Source: Rufibacter glacialis
GTDB taxonomy: Bacteria; Bacteroidota; Bacteroidia; Cytophagales; Hymenobacteraceae
Assembly (NCBI RefSeq): GCF_008271745.1
Contig: NZ_VKKZ01000021.1
Location: forward strand, 248,001-312,000
DNA length: 64,000 nt
Reading direction: 5' to 3'
Under the pieces are notes generated by a model. The model saw nothing but the letters and a program-made list of their open reading frames with translations, had not been told where the DNA came from and did no database searches. A program made the position numbers and the translations under genes. Positions 6,733-15,520 of this stretch are shown here, piece by piece (within the stretch, counting starts at the first letter, position 1; each line of letters starts with the position of its first letter).

Positions 6733-9399
6733 CTAGAAACCGTACCCAATCCGGAAGCCGGAACTCACTTTCTGGCGCTCCTGGAAACCAGTCACGAAAT
6801 CAACCCGGAAGATCTTGAACAGGTGCTCTAGGCCTACGCCCAGTTCCAGGTAATGGCCGGCGGCCGCGGTGTGCAGGTAGTTCACGCTGCCCACTTCCTG
6901 CCACTTGAGTTTGCGCAGCAGCGGTACCTTGTTCAGGATGAAACCGTTGAAATGGTGGCTGTAATGGGCTTCCACGTACGTTCGCTGGGTGCTGTAACGG
7001 TAATAGTCCAGCAACTGGAACCCGCTGAAATCACCGGACAGGATGGTGCGGTTGCCGGAGAAATGCTTGAAGTCCATGAAATACAGCTGGTTTTTGCGCA
7101 GGAAAGAACCCACGCTCACCGAATAGTCACTGGTGCCCAACAACCCCAGCTGCAACTCATCGCTCACACCCAAAGACAGGAAATCATAATCCACATCGCT
7201 GCCCAGCACGCCGGAGAGGCCTTTGCGGTAGAGGAAATTGAAAGTAGGCCACTTGGAACCCAGGTTGATCTTGCGGTCTGGGTGGGAGATGTACTCCGCC
7301 CCCGGGCGGAAGGTAAGGGACACGGCGGCAGTCAGCGCCTGATGACGCGGAAAGGCAGTACTGCCCACCTCGGCATTGACCGGCTCATTGGAGGTGAATT
7401 CCTTCGTGGGCCGGTCGCGCACCACGTAATGGGTGGTGTTGAACATCATTTCGCGCTGGGCATAGTCTACTGTGAACGTCCCGGACAAGCCGTTCACCAG
7501 TTCCCGGTTGTGCCACAGGCGCAGGAACTCCCGCTGGTACAGCTTTTGGTAGTTTTCCTTCAAAAGAAGCGTGTAAACGGTATTCACAAACGGCGTGATG
7601 GGCTCTGCGGCGTTGAACTGACTAACAAACCGGCCGCCCTCAAACCCGACGGACCGGCGCTTGATCAGGTCATAGGAATAGGTACCCATCAGCTTGGCCT
7701 GGGCTTTCTCATTGCTGAACCCGTACCGCAGCGTGGGTGCCAGGTAAAAACTGCGGCGGTCCTCGAACTGTTTGGTGTAACCAATGCGCAGGTTGGCCAC
7801 CAGGCCCTCCACGGTGTTGTACTGCCAGATGCGGGTCAGAGGATCTATGTTGAACCGGGTGCGTGCGAAGCTGTTGCGGTACGTGTAGCCCGAGAGTAGC
7901 AGGTCGGTGGCTGAGAATTTGTTGTTCTTGCGATCCAGGGAGTCTTTGTAGGGCTTGGAGTCTTTGATGACCTGCAGGCTGTCTTTGGTATGGTAATCCC
8001 CTACCTCTTCCTCGGTGAGGGGCACGGGCCGAAGCGCGGCCCAATAGGCGCTGTCACGGGTATTGGCGTCTTTCTCAATGAGGAGCACTTCCTTCTTCTT
8101 GAAATACTCCGCTTCTGGCACGCCATTGGCCGGTGGGGCATTGCGTAGCGCCTTACGCTCTTTTTTGGTGGGCTTGAGAACCGGGGCCTCTACGGCGACG
8201 GGTGCGCTGGCGGCGGGCGCCGAAACCACAGGGGCAGTCGGGGCGGGTGCCGGAGTCTGCTTCACGAAGGCGGCGGGTTTTACGCGGTATTTGCTGTAAA
8301 CGGCCATGAAATAGCCATTGCCTTTGAACCCGTAGCCCTCTACATCAAAGGTAAACTTCTGTGACTGCAGCACCCACACGTTGCCGGGTGCCGGCGTGAA
8401 CTGCTGCGTGATGCGCAAAGTGTCTACGAACTCGATCTGCTGGTCTTTGGTCACGTACAGGTTCAAGCTCTGCAGCCGCCAGGAGCCGTCCACGATGTAC
8501 AGGTAGCCCGTAACCACCGGATCAGTCCTGCGCTTGGGAATGACTTTGATGCGGTGGATGAGATGGCCGTTGTTCTGGCTGCTGCCTACCAGCTCATACT
8601 TGTAGAAGAACATGGCGTTATTGGCCAACGGTGATACGAATCCGCGTTCGTTCACGCCCTGCGCTTTGACCAGGTTCTGGTAAAAATTGACGCTAAACTC
8701 AGAGGCTTGGTTAAAGCTGAAGGCCCGGCTGTTGCCGCTCACCTTAGAGGAGATCATCCGCTCGCGGTACTTGCCGGGCTGCATGAAACTCAACTCCGCC
8801 ACTGACTCTGACAAATACAGAATTCCGGGCTTGAGTCCGGCCGGCACTTTCATGATGCCCAAAACGCGCTTGGGCACGTTGATCAGGCGCTGCAAGCCCT
8901 TCACGTACACCTGGGCCGTGTAGGCCTGCACTTCCTTGAGGTGGTATTCCCGCTTGGCGATGGCCTGCTGCATGATGCCGTACGCGGGGTCTTTGCCACT
9001 GAGGCTTACCCGCACCTCGTTCAGGTTATAGACATCGGGGAGCAGTTGCACGTTGAGCACCAGCGGCTGAGGGGTTTCCTCCTGGGGCACCTCAATGGTA
9101 CGGGTCTGGCTTTTGTAGCCCACGTACTGGAACACCACCGTATGCTTGCCGGCCTCTACCTGGAACTGGTAATCGCCTTGCTCATTGGTGGTGGAGCCCA
9201 CGGTAGAGCCCTGCAGGTAGACCGTGGCAAAAGCCAGGCCCGCCCCTTTCTCATCGGTCACCTTGCCTTTCAGCACCCCGGCCTGGGCCCAGGAGGCCAG
9301 CAAAAAGCACCAAGCACCAAGGAAAAAGACCATCCGGCCACGGGTCGACAGAGAAAGGCAAGGAAACGAAGAAGACATGGGCGTGGGATTTAGCAGCAT
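6733..9399 (-). CDS. DUF5686 / carboxypeptidase-like regulatory domain outer-membrane protein
   Basis: 888 residues. A signal peptide (hydrophobic FFLGAWCFLLASWA then AQAG) precedes a carboxypeptidase-regulatory-like beta-sandwich of about 80 residues (LKGKVTDEKGAGLAFATVYLQGS...GDYQFQVEAGKHTVVFQYVGY). A long middle region and a C-terminal half rich in alternating strands ending in ...GYGF match the DUF5686 family of predicted outer-membrane beta-barrels common in Bacteroidota. A Pro/Ala-rich low-complexity linker (TPAPAPTAPVVSAPAAS) lies near residue 390. Function is not established. An internal ATG at 9378 is an alternative start that keeps the signal peptide. Confidence 0.85.
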   Translation of the reverse strand: MLLNPTPMSSSFPCLSLSTRGRMVFFLGAWCFLLASWAQAGVLKGKVTDEKGAGLAFATVYLQGSTVGSTTNEQGDYQFQVEAGKHTVVFQYVGYKSQTRTIEVPQEETPQPLVLNVQLLPDVYNLNEVRVSLSGKDPAYGIMQQAIAKREYHLKEVQAYTAQVYVKGLQRLINVPKRVLGIMKVPAGLKPGILYLSESVAELSFMQPGKYRERMISSKVSGNSRAFSFNQASEFSVNFYQNLVKAQGVNERGFVSPLANNAMFFYKYELVGSSQNNGHLIHRIKVIPKRRTDPVVTGYLYIVDGSWRLQSLNLYVTKDQQIEFVDTLRITQQFTPAPGNVWVLQSQKFTFDVEGYGFKGNGYFMAVYSKYRVKPAAFVKQTPAPAPTAPVVSAPAASAPVAVEAPVLKPTKKERKALRNAPPANGVPEAEYFKKKEVLLIEKDANTRDSAYWAALRPVPLTEEEVGDYHTKDSLQVIKDSKPYKDSLDRKNNKFSATDLLLSGYTYRNSFARTRFNIDPLTRIWQYNTVEGLVANLRIGYTKQFEDRRSFYLAPTLRYGFSNEKAQAKLMGTYSYDLIKRRSVGFEGGRFVSQFNAAEPITPFVNTVYTLLLKENYQKLYQREFLRLWHNRELVNGLSGTFTVDYAQREMMFNTTHYVVRDRPTKEFTSNEPVNAEVGSTAFPRHQALTAAVSLTFRPGAEYISHPDRKINLGSKWPTFNFLYRKGLSGVLGSDVDYDFLSLGVSDELQLGLLGTSDYSVSVGSFLRKNQLYFMDFKHFSGNRTILSGDFSGFQLLDYYRYSTQRTYVEAHYSHHFNGFILNKVPLLRKLKWQEVGSVNYLHTAAAGHYLELGVGLEHLFKIFRVDFVTGFQERQKVSSGFRIGYGF

Positions 9400-9579
9400 A
9401 ACGACACCGGCTTCCGTTATGACACATTCCTTTATTCAAAAACTTTAATATTTATTCATTGCTGGTTTTGCCTGAGAAAAACCCATTCCGAAAAAAAATA
9501 AAGTAAAGGGAAGATGCGCTACAAAACAAAGCCCGCAGGCTATTAACGGCCTGTTTTACTCACTAGATGCCCAAAACGC

Positions 9580-10443
9580 CTAGGCAGTTGCCTGCGCTGC
9601 CTCGCGTTGGCGTAATTTCCTGCTGTACTGCATGTTCAGCGCCACGCCCAGCAGCACCAGCACAATACCCAGGTAGGCGTAGAGCGAGAACGTCTCGTCA
9701 AAGAACACCATGCCCAGTACCACCGCGTAGAGAATACCGATGTAGTTGAGGTTCGCCACCCGGGCCAGCTTTTCTGCCTGGTAAGCCCGCGTCATGAAGT
9801 ACTGGCCCAGCTGGGTCAGGATGCCCGTCAGCCCCAGCCACAGCCAATCGTCTCCCTGCACCGGCACCCAGTCAAACAGGCAGAACACCACTGATAGCGG
9901 CAACGACACCAGCGGGAAGTAAAACACAATGACCAACGGGTGCTCGGTCTCGCTCAGTTTGCGCACCGAGGTGTAGGCCACCCCAGACAAGAACGCGCTG
10001 CCGATGCCAATAAGCAGGTAGTACAACGAGATCCGCGTGTCTACGCCCTCAATCACCAGCACCCCGGCAAAGGAAATCAGGAAGAACACCCACTGCCACG
10101 GCGCCACTTTCTCCTTGGCAATGAACACTCCCAGCAAGGCCGTGAAAATAGGCGCCAGGTACTGGATGGTCACCGCCCCCGCCAGCGGGATATTCTGAAG
10201 GGTGGTGTACAGCATCAACAGCGAAAAAGCCCCGGCCAACCCCCGCAGCAGAAGAATGGGCTTCCGGTTGCCCCACGGCGAGACCTTTACCCTCCGGATC
10301 ATGGTATAAGTTAAAACCAGCGAGATAATAGACCGGAACAGCACCACTTCCATGGGCGGCAGGTGCGACAGGAACTTCACGCACACGTTCATGAAGGCGA
10401 AGAAGAACGTGGAAAGCAGCATGTACTGGACACCTTTGGTCAT
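9580..10443 (-). CDS. DMT superfamily (EamA) permease
   Basis: 287 residues with ten predicted membrane helices in two EamA repeats; the first repeat has the conserved RSIISLVLTY and LRGLAGAFSLLMLYTTLQNIPL segments. It is an inner-membrane metabolite exporter of unknown substrate. It is more similar in layout to general DMT permeases than to the RarD-like protein at 3931. It is divergent from recX, with about 170 bases between the start codons. Confidence 0.85.
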   Translation of the reverse strand: MTKGVQYMLLSTFFFAFMNVCVKFLSHLPPMEVVLFRSIISLVLTYTMIRRVKVSPWGNRKPILLLRGLAGAFSLLMLYTTLQNIPLAGAVTIQYLAPIFTALLGVFIAKEKVAPWQWVFFLISFAGVLVIEGVDTRISLYYLLIGIGSAFLSGVAYTSVRKLSETEHPLVIVFYFPLVSLPLSVVFCLFDWVPVQGDDWLWLGLTGILTQLGQYFMTRAYQAEKLARVANLNYIGILYAVVLGMVFFDETFSLYAYLGIVLVLLGVALNMQYSRKLRQREAAQATA

Positions 10444-10614
10444 GGCAGAAAGCGGTAGTAATTTGCGAGGGCAAAGGTCGGGGATTTCAGGCTAGCATCC
10501 GCCGTATTTTTGGCTTTTCCCGCTCCTTTTGGGGCTTTCAGACAAACTGTTTGGGCGTATTTGGGGTTTATAGAAGTATACCTGCGCCGGCAGTTCCACC
10601 TAACGATTCCTTCT

Positions 10615-11097
10615 GTGTTCTCACCCAAGAAAAAGAAAATATACACCAAGAAAGAGGCGCTGCCCAAGATAGCCGCCTACTGCGCCTACCAGGAACGCAC
10701 CCAGAACGAGGTGCGCACCAAACTGCTGGACTACGGCCTGGACTTGGACGAGGCCGATAAACTGGTCATCCTCCTCACCCAGGAAAAGCTCCTGGACGAG
10801 GAACGGTATGCCCAGTCCTTCGTGCGTGGCAAATACAGCCTCAAGCGCTGGGGCCGCCGCAAAATCCAGCAGGGCCTCAAAGCCAAAGGCATCTCCGACT
10901 TCTGCATCCGGAAAGGCCTCCAGGAGATAGACCCCGACGTGTATTGGGAGAACCTCTTGCACCTGCTGGAGAAGAAGAACAAGTCCGAAGGCGAGCGCAA
11001 CCCCCTGGCCCGCCGCCAGAAAATCCAGTACTTCCTGCAAAGCAAAGGCTACGAACTAGACCTGATCCAGGATGCGTGGAAGGAACTGGGGTTGTAG
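10615..11097 (+). CDS. recX: RecX family regulator of RecA
   Basis: About 160 residues from the GTG at 10615, the usual RecX length, made of three-helix repeats: AYCAYQERTQNEVRTKLLDYGL, EERYAQSFVRGKYSLKRWGRRKI and a C-terminal RRKIQ...LQSKGYELDLIQDA region. RecX binds RecA filaments and limits strand exchange. The frame stays open upstream to an ATG at 10510, but those 35 extra codons do not resemble RecX, so the GTG directly before the Lys-rich FSPKKKKIYTKKEAL is preferred; the start is uncertain. The gene converges with the DUF4230 gene across a 600-base repeat-rich spacer. Confidence 0.85.
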   Translation: MFSPKKKKIYTKKEALPKIAAYCAYQERTQNEVRTKLLDYGLDLDEADKLVILLTQEKLLDEERYAQSFVRGKYSLKRWGRRKIQQGLKAKGISDFCIRKGLQEIDPDVYWENLLHLLEKKNKSEGERNPLARRQKIQYFLQSKGYELDLIQDAWKELGL

Positions 11098-11100
11098 ACT

Positions 11101-11697
11101 TTTGATTTGGAGATGTGGAGATGTGGAGATGTGGAGATTTGGAGATGTGCTAATGTGGGAATGTGCTAATGTGGGAATGTGCTGATGTGCTAATTTTTTG
11201 ATTTGGGAATGTGAGGATTTGAAGATGAGGAGATTTGAAGATGTGGGGTTGTAGAAATCAGGAGATTTGAAGGTAGGGGAATTGGGGCAACCAGGTTATT
11301 TTGGGTCCATTTTGATAAAACAAGCCGGTAATGATTCTGACTAAAATGATTTTAAGTCTTTAGAATCTACTCAGCCTACTACTGCCGCCTCGCGCCAGAG
11401 GGGAAGAGGGTTGGCTTTTGCCAGAGAGGCTCCCTCTCTCTGGTTCAAGTTTCAAACTTGGACTTACCATGACTTGAAGTTTTCAACTTCAATGAGGCAC
11501 AGCCTCAAAATACCTTTCCCTCTATAAGGCAAATTAACTTTCGTGACCTGCGGAAACCTGAAGAAAGCGGCCTAACAGTGATTAAGCCTAAGAGCCCTGT
11601 TGGTGTTTTCAACACCCACCACATCCGCTGCCATCTCCATATTAGCACATTTTCACATTAGCACATCTCCACATTTTCAAATCTTCAAATCCCCACG
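11101..11697. repeat. Mirrored degenerate tandem repeats and hairpins between convergent genes
   Basis: The left arm (11101-11280) is a degenerate tandem repeat of 6-12-base units such as GATGTGGA, GAATGTGCTAAT and GGAGATTTGAA. The right arm (about 11641-11697) has the same units as the reverse complement (TTAGCACATTTTCACATTAGCACATC). An exact 17-base inverted match links 11141-11157 to 11654-11670. Between the arms are four short hairpins: CCAGAGAG/CTCTCTGG (11421-11443), CAAGTTT/AAACTTG (11446-11460), TTGAAGTT/AACTTCAA (11474-11492) and GGTGTT/AACACC (11602-11616). No gene is visible. Confidence 0.75.
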
Positions 11698-12336
11698 TCA
11701 TCTTTTCTTAAGCACGGGCGGGGGCGCCATGGTTTCGCGGGGCATGAGGTAGACTTTGCGGCCGGTCATGTTCTCCAGCATGGGTTTCAGGATCTTCTCG
11801 GCGTTCACGGAGGTCTGTTTCAGAATCCCGCTAGCTAGGGCAGCCTTTTTTACGTTTTCCTCGGCGTATTTATAGCCTTCATCCACCAGGTCGGCATCCT
11901 GGAAATACGTATTCTCTTTGCCGAACACCTTGGATTGGGTATGGTCAATGCGGTAGTAGCAGATCTCGGGGGCGGGCAGGCTCACGTGCAGGACAGAATC
12001 ACCTATAAACTGTAAGTCGCTGGCCTGGAGCTTCTGCAGGTCAATACAGCCCACCGCCTCTCCACCCACAATCAGGGCCACTTTGGAATTGGGCAGGAAA
12101 CGGGAGACTTCTTTCTGGTACTCCACCACATCTTTGAAATTGAAACGCACCAGCTCTAGTTTACCCATCTCCTCAATCTTGGTTAGCACGGTGTGATGGC
12201 TCACTTCTACCGTAGGTTCTTCCACCGGATTAAGGAAATTCTTGACCGGCAGGAGCAAGTACCGCCAGGCCAGACCAACCACCACACAAATCAATAACCA
12301 AGGAATAAGCTTACGCAAGACAAAGAGGAGTCGCAT
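11698..12336 (-). CDS. DUF4230 domain-containing membrane-anchored protein
   Basis: 212 residues from the ATG at 12336: one N-terminal membrane anchor (WLLICVVVGLAWRYLLL), then a soluble domain containing VLTKIEEMGKLELVRFNFKDVVEYQ and a later INSERT-free region with YAEENVKKAALASGILKQTSVNAEKILKPML, characteristic of DUF4230. The role is unknown; the family is widespread in bacteria. A GTG at 12357 would add seven residues. It is divergent from the membrane protein at 12481. Confidence 0.85.
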   Translation of the reverse strand: MRLLFVLRKLIPWLLICVVVGLAWRYLLLPVKNFLNPVEEPTVEVSHHTVLTKIEEMGKLELVRFNFKDVVEYQKEVSRFLPNSKVALIVGGEAVGCIDLQKLQASDLQFIGDSVLHVSLPAPEICYYRIDHTQSKVFGKENTYFQDADLVDEGYKYAEENVKKAALASGILKQTSVNAEKILKPMLENMTGRKVYLMPRETMAPPPVLKKR

Positions 12337-12463
12337 GAAAATAATAGTAAAGGTCACTTGGTATATGCGAAAACCGCGCCGAAGGTTATCCCTGCCATTT
12401 TGGATAGGTTTTTAGAAAAGAAGCCTGAAACAGGAAAGCCATTCCCTACACAGGAAGAATATG

Positions 12464-12471
12464 TACCTTTG
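12464..12471 (+). promoter_or_regulatory. -7 element (TACCTTTG) for the polytopic membrane protein
   Basis: TACCTTTG fits TAnnTTTG and ends 9 bases before the ATG at 12481. It rules against a translation start upstream of this point. Confidence 0.5.
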
Positions 12472-12480
12472 ACGCGCCTC

Positions 12481-13629
12481 ATGAAGGATAATTCTATGAC
12501 TCCATTAAAAGGTGCCAAGATGGTGCTTGCCTTGGGCTGGCTTTTGATGCAGGTGATGCTCTTCCAGCACCACGGTGCCAGAGTCGTCTTTGACAGCCAC
12601 CGGTTTATTTTGTTCGTGCAGGAAATATTGGCAGACCAGCCCGTGACTTACATGCAGGTGTGGCGCTACCTGGGGTACCCTCTTTTTCTGCTCCCGTTTT
12701 TTAAGGCGGGTCTTGCCCTGAAGTATGTGGTATGGGCCCAGATGGCCTTCTCCGGTCTTGCCGCCCTGACCCTCTACAAAGCCACCCAGCACCTCACCGG
12801 ACACGCCTGGTTGGCCGTAGGGGCCACGGCCCTCTTCGTCTTCAACCCTGATCTACAGGCCTGGAACTGCTATATTCTCACGGACTCGCTTTTTACCAGC
12901 CTTTTCACCATTAGCCTGTGTTTGGCGCTGCTGCCCAAGACCCGCACGTTGGCCATCGCCTTTGTCTTAGCGGTTGTCTGGACTACCCTTGCCAGGCCCA
13001 ACGGCTTTGTCCTGCTTCTGACTCTGGGTGCCTATTATATCACCCTCTACCAGCCATTCGCCAGGTTCAATAAATGGGCTTTGGGATTGGCGGGTTTGGC
13101 CTTGGCTGTCGGCTTCTATTTTGCCTTAGATAGATTTCTGCTGAAGGCTTTCGTGCTGATGATTCCCTACGGGCGAGGAGACATGATCTACGGCTATACC
13201 GGGTTCCTGCTCACCGACTATCATCAGCCCCAACTCCCGCCGCCCACCCTTACCCAGTTGGGACAAGTGCTGTGGTTTGTCTGGGTCAACCCGCTGTATT
13301 TTCTGGTCATGGCCCTGTTGAAAGGCTTCTTCTTTTTCATCCATGCCAAGCCTTTCTATTCGCTGGCACATAACCTGGCCATTCTGGCGTACCTGCTGCC
13401 CGTTTACGCGCTGGCGTGGATAGGCTGGAAGAAAGGGAACCTCTCGGCCCCCACACAAACCCTGCTCCTGACGCCGATTGTATTGCAAGCGGGCATCACC
13501 ATGCTCACCATTGAAGACTGGGACGGCCGCTGGCTTTACCCTATCCTGCCGTGCTTCCTGCTCCTGGCTGCCGTGGGCATCAAGGCGAAACTGCCGCAGT
13601 TCATGAAGCCTGTAAAGCAGGCAACGTAA
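12481..13629 (+). CDS. Polytopic membrane protein, GT-C glycosyltransferase-like
   Basis: 382 residues from the ATG at 12481 with about ten membrane helices. The layout (short cytosolic start, first helix, an external loop, then repeated helices with loops such as NPDLQAWNCYILTDSLFTSL and LARPNGFV) resembles the GT-C fold of polyprenyl-phosphate-dependent glycosyltransferases (PMT/ArnT type). I cannot see a definite catalytic DE motif, so enzymatic function is inference. The frame is open back to a TTG at 12358, but the TACCTTTG element at 12464 supports the downstream ATG; ATG 12496 is also possible. Confidence 0.65.
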   Translation: MKDNSMTPLKGAKMVLALGWLLMQVMLFQHHGARVVFDSHRFILFVQEILADQPVTYMQVWRYLGYPLFLLPFFKAGLALKYVVWAQMAFSGLAALTLYKATQHLTGHAWLAVGATALFVFNPDLQAWNCYILTDSLFTSLFTISLCLALLPKTRTLAIAFVLAVVWTTLARPNGFVLLLTLGAYYITLYQPFARFNKWALGLAGLALAVGFYFALDRFLLKAFVLMIPYGRGDMIYGYTGFLLTDYHQPQLPPPTLTQLGQVLWFVWVNPLYFLVMALLKGFFFFIHAKPFYSLAHNLAILAYLLPVYALAWIGWKKGNLSAPTQTLLLTPIVLQAGITMLTIEDWDGRWLYPILPCFLLLAAVGIKAKLPQFMKPVKQAT

Positions 13630-13660
13630 TTCCTTTTGCTCCCTGTAAAATTACCTGCAC

Positions 13661-14587
13661 CTATTGCCCATCTGAAATAAAATCCAGCGCCAGCTTGTAC
13701 CGTTGGGCATAGCCGGCCCAGCCCTGCTGCCCGCCTGTATGCACGGCCACTAGTTGGGTACCCCGCGGGAAGGAATCTTGCCTGATCAGGTCATATACGC
13801 CGTAGAGCATCTTGCCCGTGTACACCGGATCCAGCAGAATGGCGTGTTGCGCATGGAAGGCTTGAATGAAGGTCAGCAGTTCTGGGGTATGCTTGGCGTA
13901 GCCGCCGAAGTGGTAATGGGTCTGCAGCTCCCAGTTCTGGAATGTGTGCCCGGTAGACGCCTGCACCAGCCCCGTTACTTCTTGCTTTAGAAATTCGCCG
14001 CCTTTGAGAGCGGGAAACCCGATGACTCTGCCTTGGCCGGCAGCGCCTGCCACCATGCCAGCTAGGGTGCCACCCGTACCAGCGGCTACGCACAGCACAT
14101 CCCACGGCTCCCGCAGATCCGTCACTATTTCGGTGCAGCCTTGTACGGCCAGCAGGTTGGTGCCGCCTTCAGGAAGCAGGTAGGGCTTGGAGGCTGTTTT
14201 TAGGATTTCGGCCTGAAAACCGGGGTCTTGGCGCAGGCGGTAGTCGGTGCGGCCGAGGTAGCGCAGTTGCATGCCACACGCGGTGGCGTACTGGAGGGTG
14301 GGGTTCAGCGGCAACGTCTCTTCGCCCCTGATGTAGCCCATGGTGGCAAACCCGAACTCCTTCCCGGCGGCGGCCACGGCGGCGATGTGGTTGGAAAAGG
14401 CTCCCCCGAAAGTGACCAGGGTCTCACACTGCTGCGCCCGCGCCGCCTGCAAGTTGTATTTCAGTTTGCGCCATTTGTTTCCGGGAATGCCGGGGCGCAG
14501 CAGGTCCTCGCGCAGCACCCGCAACGTTACTCCTTTGTCATGCAGGAGCGGGTCTGTAAGAAGTTGCAGGGGCGACGTTTGTGACAC
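13661..14587 (-). CDS. PLP-dependent D-cysteine desulfhydrase / ACC deaminase family enzyme
   Basis: 308 residues of the tryptophan-synthase-beta (fold type II) PLP superfamily. The PLP lysine lies in GNKWRKLKYN, the substrate-binding stretch is TFGGAFSNHIAA, and a glycine-rich phosphate-binding loop reads CVAAGTGGTLAG. This pattern is that of the 1-aminocyclopropane-1-carboxylate deaminase/D-cysteine desulfhydrase group; in Bacteroidota D-cysteine desulfhydration is the more likely activity (inference). Nine bases separate its start from the stop codon of the cation transporter gene at 14597, on the same strand, so the two may be co-transcribed. Confidence 0.88.
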   Translation of the reverse strand: MSQTSPLQLLTDPLLHDKGVTLRVLREDLLRPGIPGNKWRKLKYNLQAARAQQCETLVTFGGAFSNHIAAVAAAGKEFGFATMGYIRGEETLPLNPTLQYATACGMQLRYLGRTDYRLRQDPGFQAEILKTASKPYLLPEGGTNLLAVQGCTEIVTDLREPWDVLCVAAGTGGTLAGMVAGAAGQGRVIGFPALKGGEFLKQEVTGLVQASTGHTFQNWELQTHYHFGGYAKHTPELLTFIQAFHAQHAILLDPVYTGKMLYGVYDLIRQDSFPRGTQLVAVHTGGQQGWAGYAQRYKLALDFISDGQ

Positions 14588-14596
14588 AGGTTATTT

Positions 14597-15400
14597 CTAT
14601 GATTTGGCAAGGCTCAGGATCCTGAAAGCGCCGCGGGCTACCAGCAGAAACACCAGCACGCCTATGACCAGATCCGGCACCGCCGATTGGGTAACATACA
14701 CCAGTACTCCCGCCACCATCACCCCCAGATTGGCCATAACGTCAGTAGAAGTGAAGATCAGGCTGGCTTTTAGGGGTATTTGCTGGCGGGATTTCTGCAG
14801 CAGGTACAAAGAAACGGAATTGCCCACCAGCGCGAAAGCAGAAACCCCCACCATTGTCCAGAAATCTGGTAGCGCCTCAGCGCCCATGAACCGGCGCACC
14901 ACCTCCGCCAAACCCAGCACGGCCAGTCCCAGCTGGAAATAACCGCTCAGTTTGGCAATATTCTTCTGCCGGGTTAAAGTACTACCCACTGCCCAAAGGC
15001 TCAGGCTATACACCAGGGCATCAGCGAGCATGTCTAAGGAATCAGCTACCAGGGCCATGGAGTTGGCCCACCAACCGGCAACCATCTCTATGAAGAAAAA
15101 GGCCGCGTTGATGAGGAGCACGATCTGCAGCAGCTTCCGCTCCTGGTTTGAGGTCTCTGTCTTGGTATGAGGGGCGGCCTTCTCTGAGTATTCGGTTTGA
15201 AGCAACCGGGCACCCAAGCCCAAGGTAGACAGAGCCGAGGAAATGGGCCGTATCTCACCCGTGTGCCAGACGTCTACCTGCCGGGCCGCCAGGTCAAAGG
15301 CCATCCGTTTCACCGACTGCTGTCCGTCTAGCTTCATCCTGACCGTATGCTCTTCAGTGGCGCTGCCCATTTGCGCGATATAGAAGGTTGATTTCTGCAT
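14597..15400 (-). CDS. CDF-like cation transporter with N-terminal HMA-like domain
   Basis: 267 residues. Residues 1-70 resemble the heavy-metal-associated-like domain found on Bacteroidota cation transporters, but the metal-binding cysteine position is replaced (YIAQMGSATEEHTVRM). Then come six membrane helices with the CDF signature pairs ADSLDMLAD in helix 2 and TSTDVMANLG in helix 5, i.e. Asp-rich metal sites without the histidine of classical zinc exporters. It likely moves a divalent cation across the inner membrane in exchange for protons; the metal is unknown. There is no C-terminal cytosolic CDF domain. It lies upstream of the desulfhydrase gene on the same strand. Confidence 0.8.
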   Translation of the reverse strand: MQKSTFYIAQMGSATEEHTVRMKLDGQQSVKRMAFDLAARQVDVWHTGEIRPISSALSTLGLGARLLQTEYSEKAAPHTKTETSNQERKLLQIVLLINAAFFFIEMVAGWWANSMALVADSLDMLADALVYSLSLWAVGSTLTRQKNIAKLSGYFQLGLAVLGLAEVVRRFMGAEALPDFWTMVGVSAFALVGNSVSLYLLQKSRQQIPLKASLIFTSTDVMANLGVMVAGVLVYVTQSAVPDLVIGVLVFLLVARGAFRILSLAKS

Positions 15401-15520
15401 AGGCTTTATAACGGTAAACCGGGCAGACGAAGTACGACAAGCGCAAAAAAAGAAGCAGCCGTTTTAAGACCGTTTCCTCTAAAACAACCCTAAAACGGCA
15501 GCGCCTATCTTCTGTACTTC

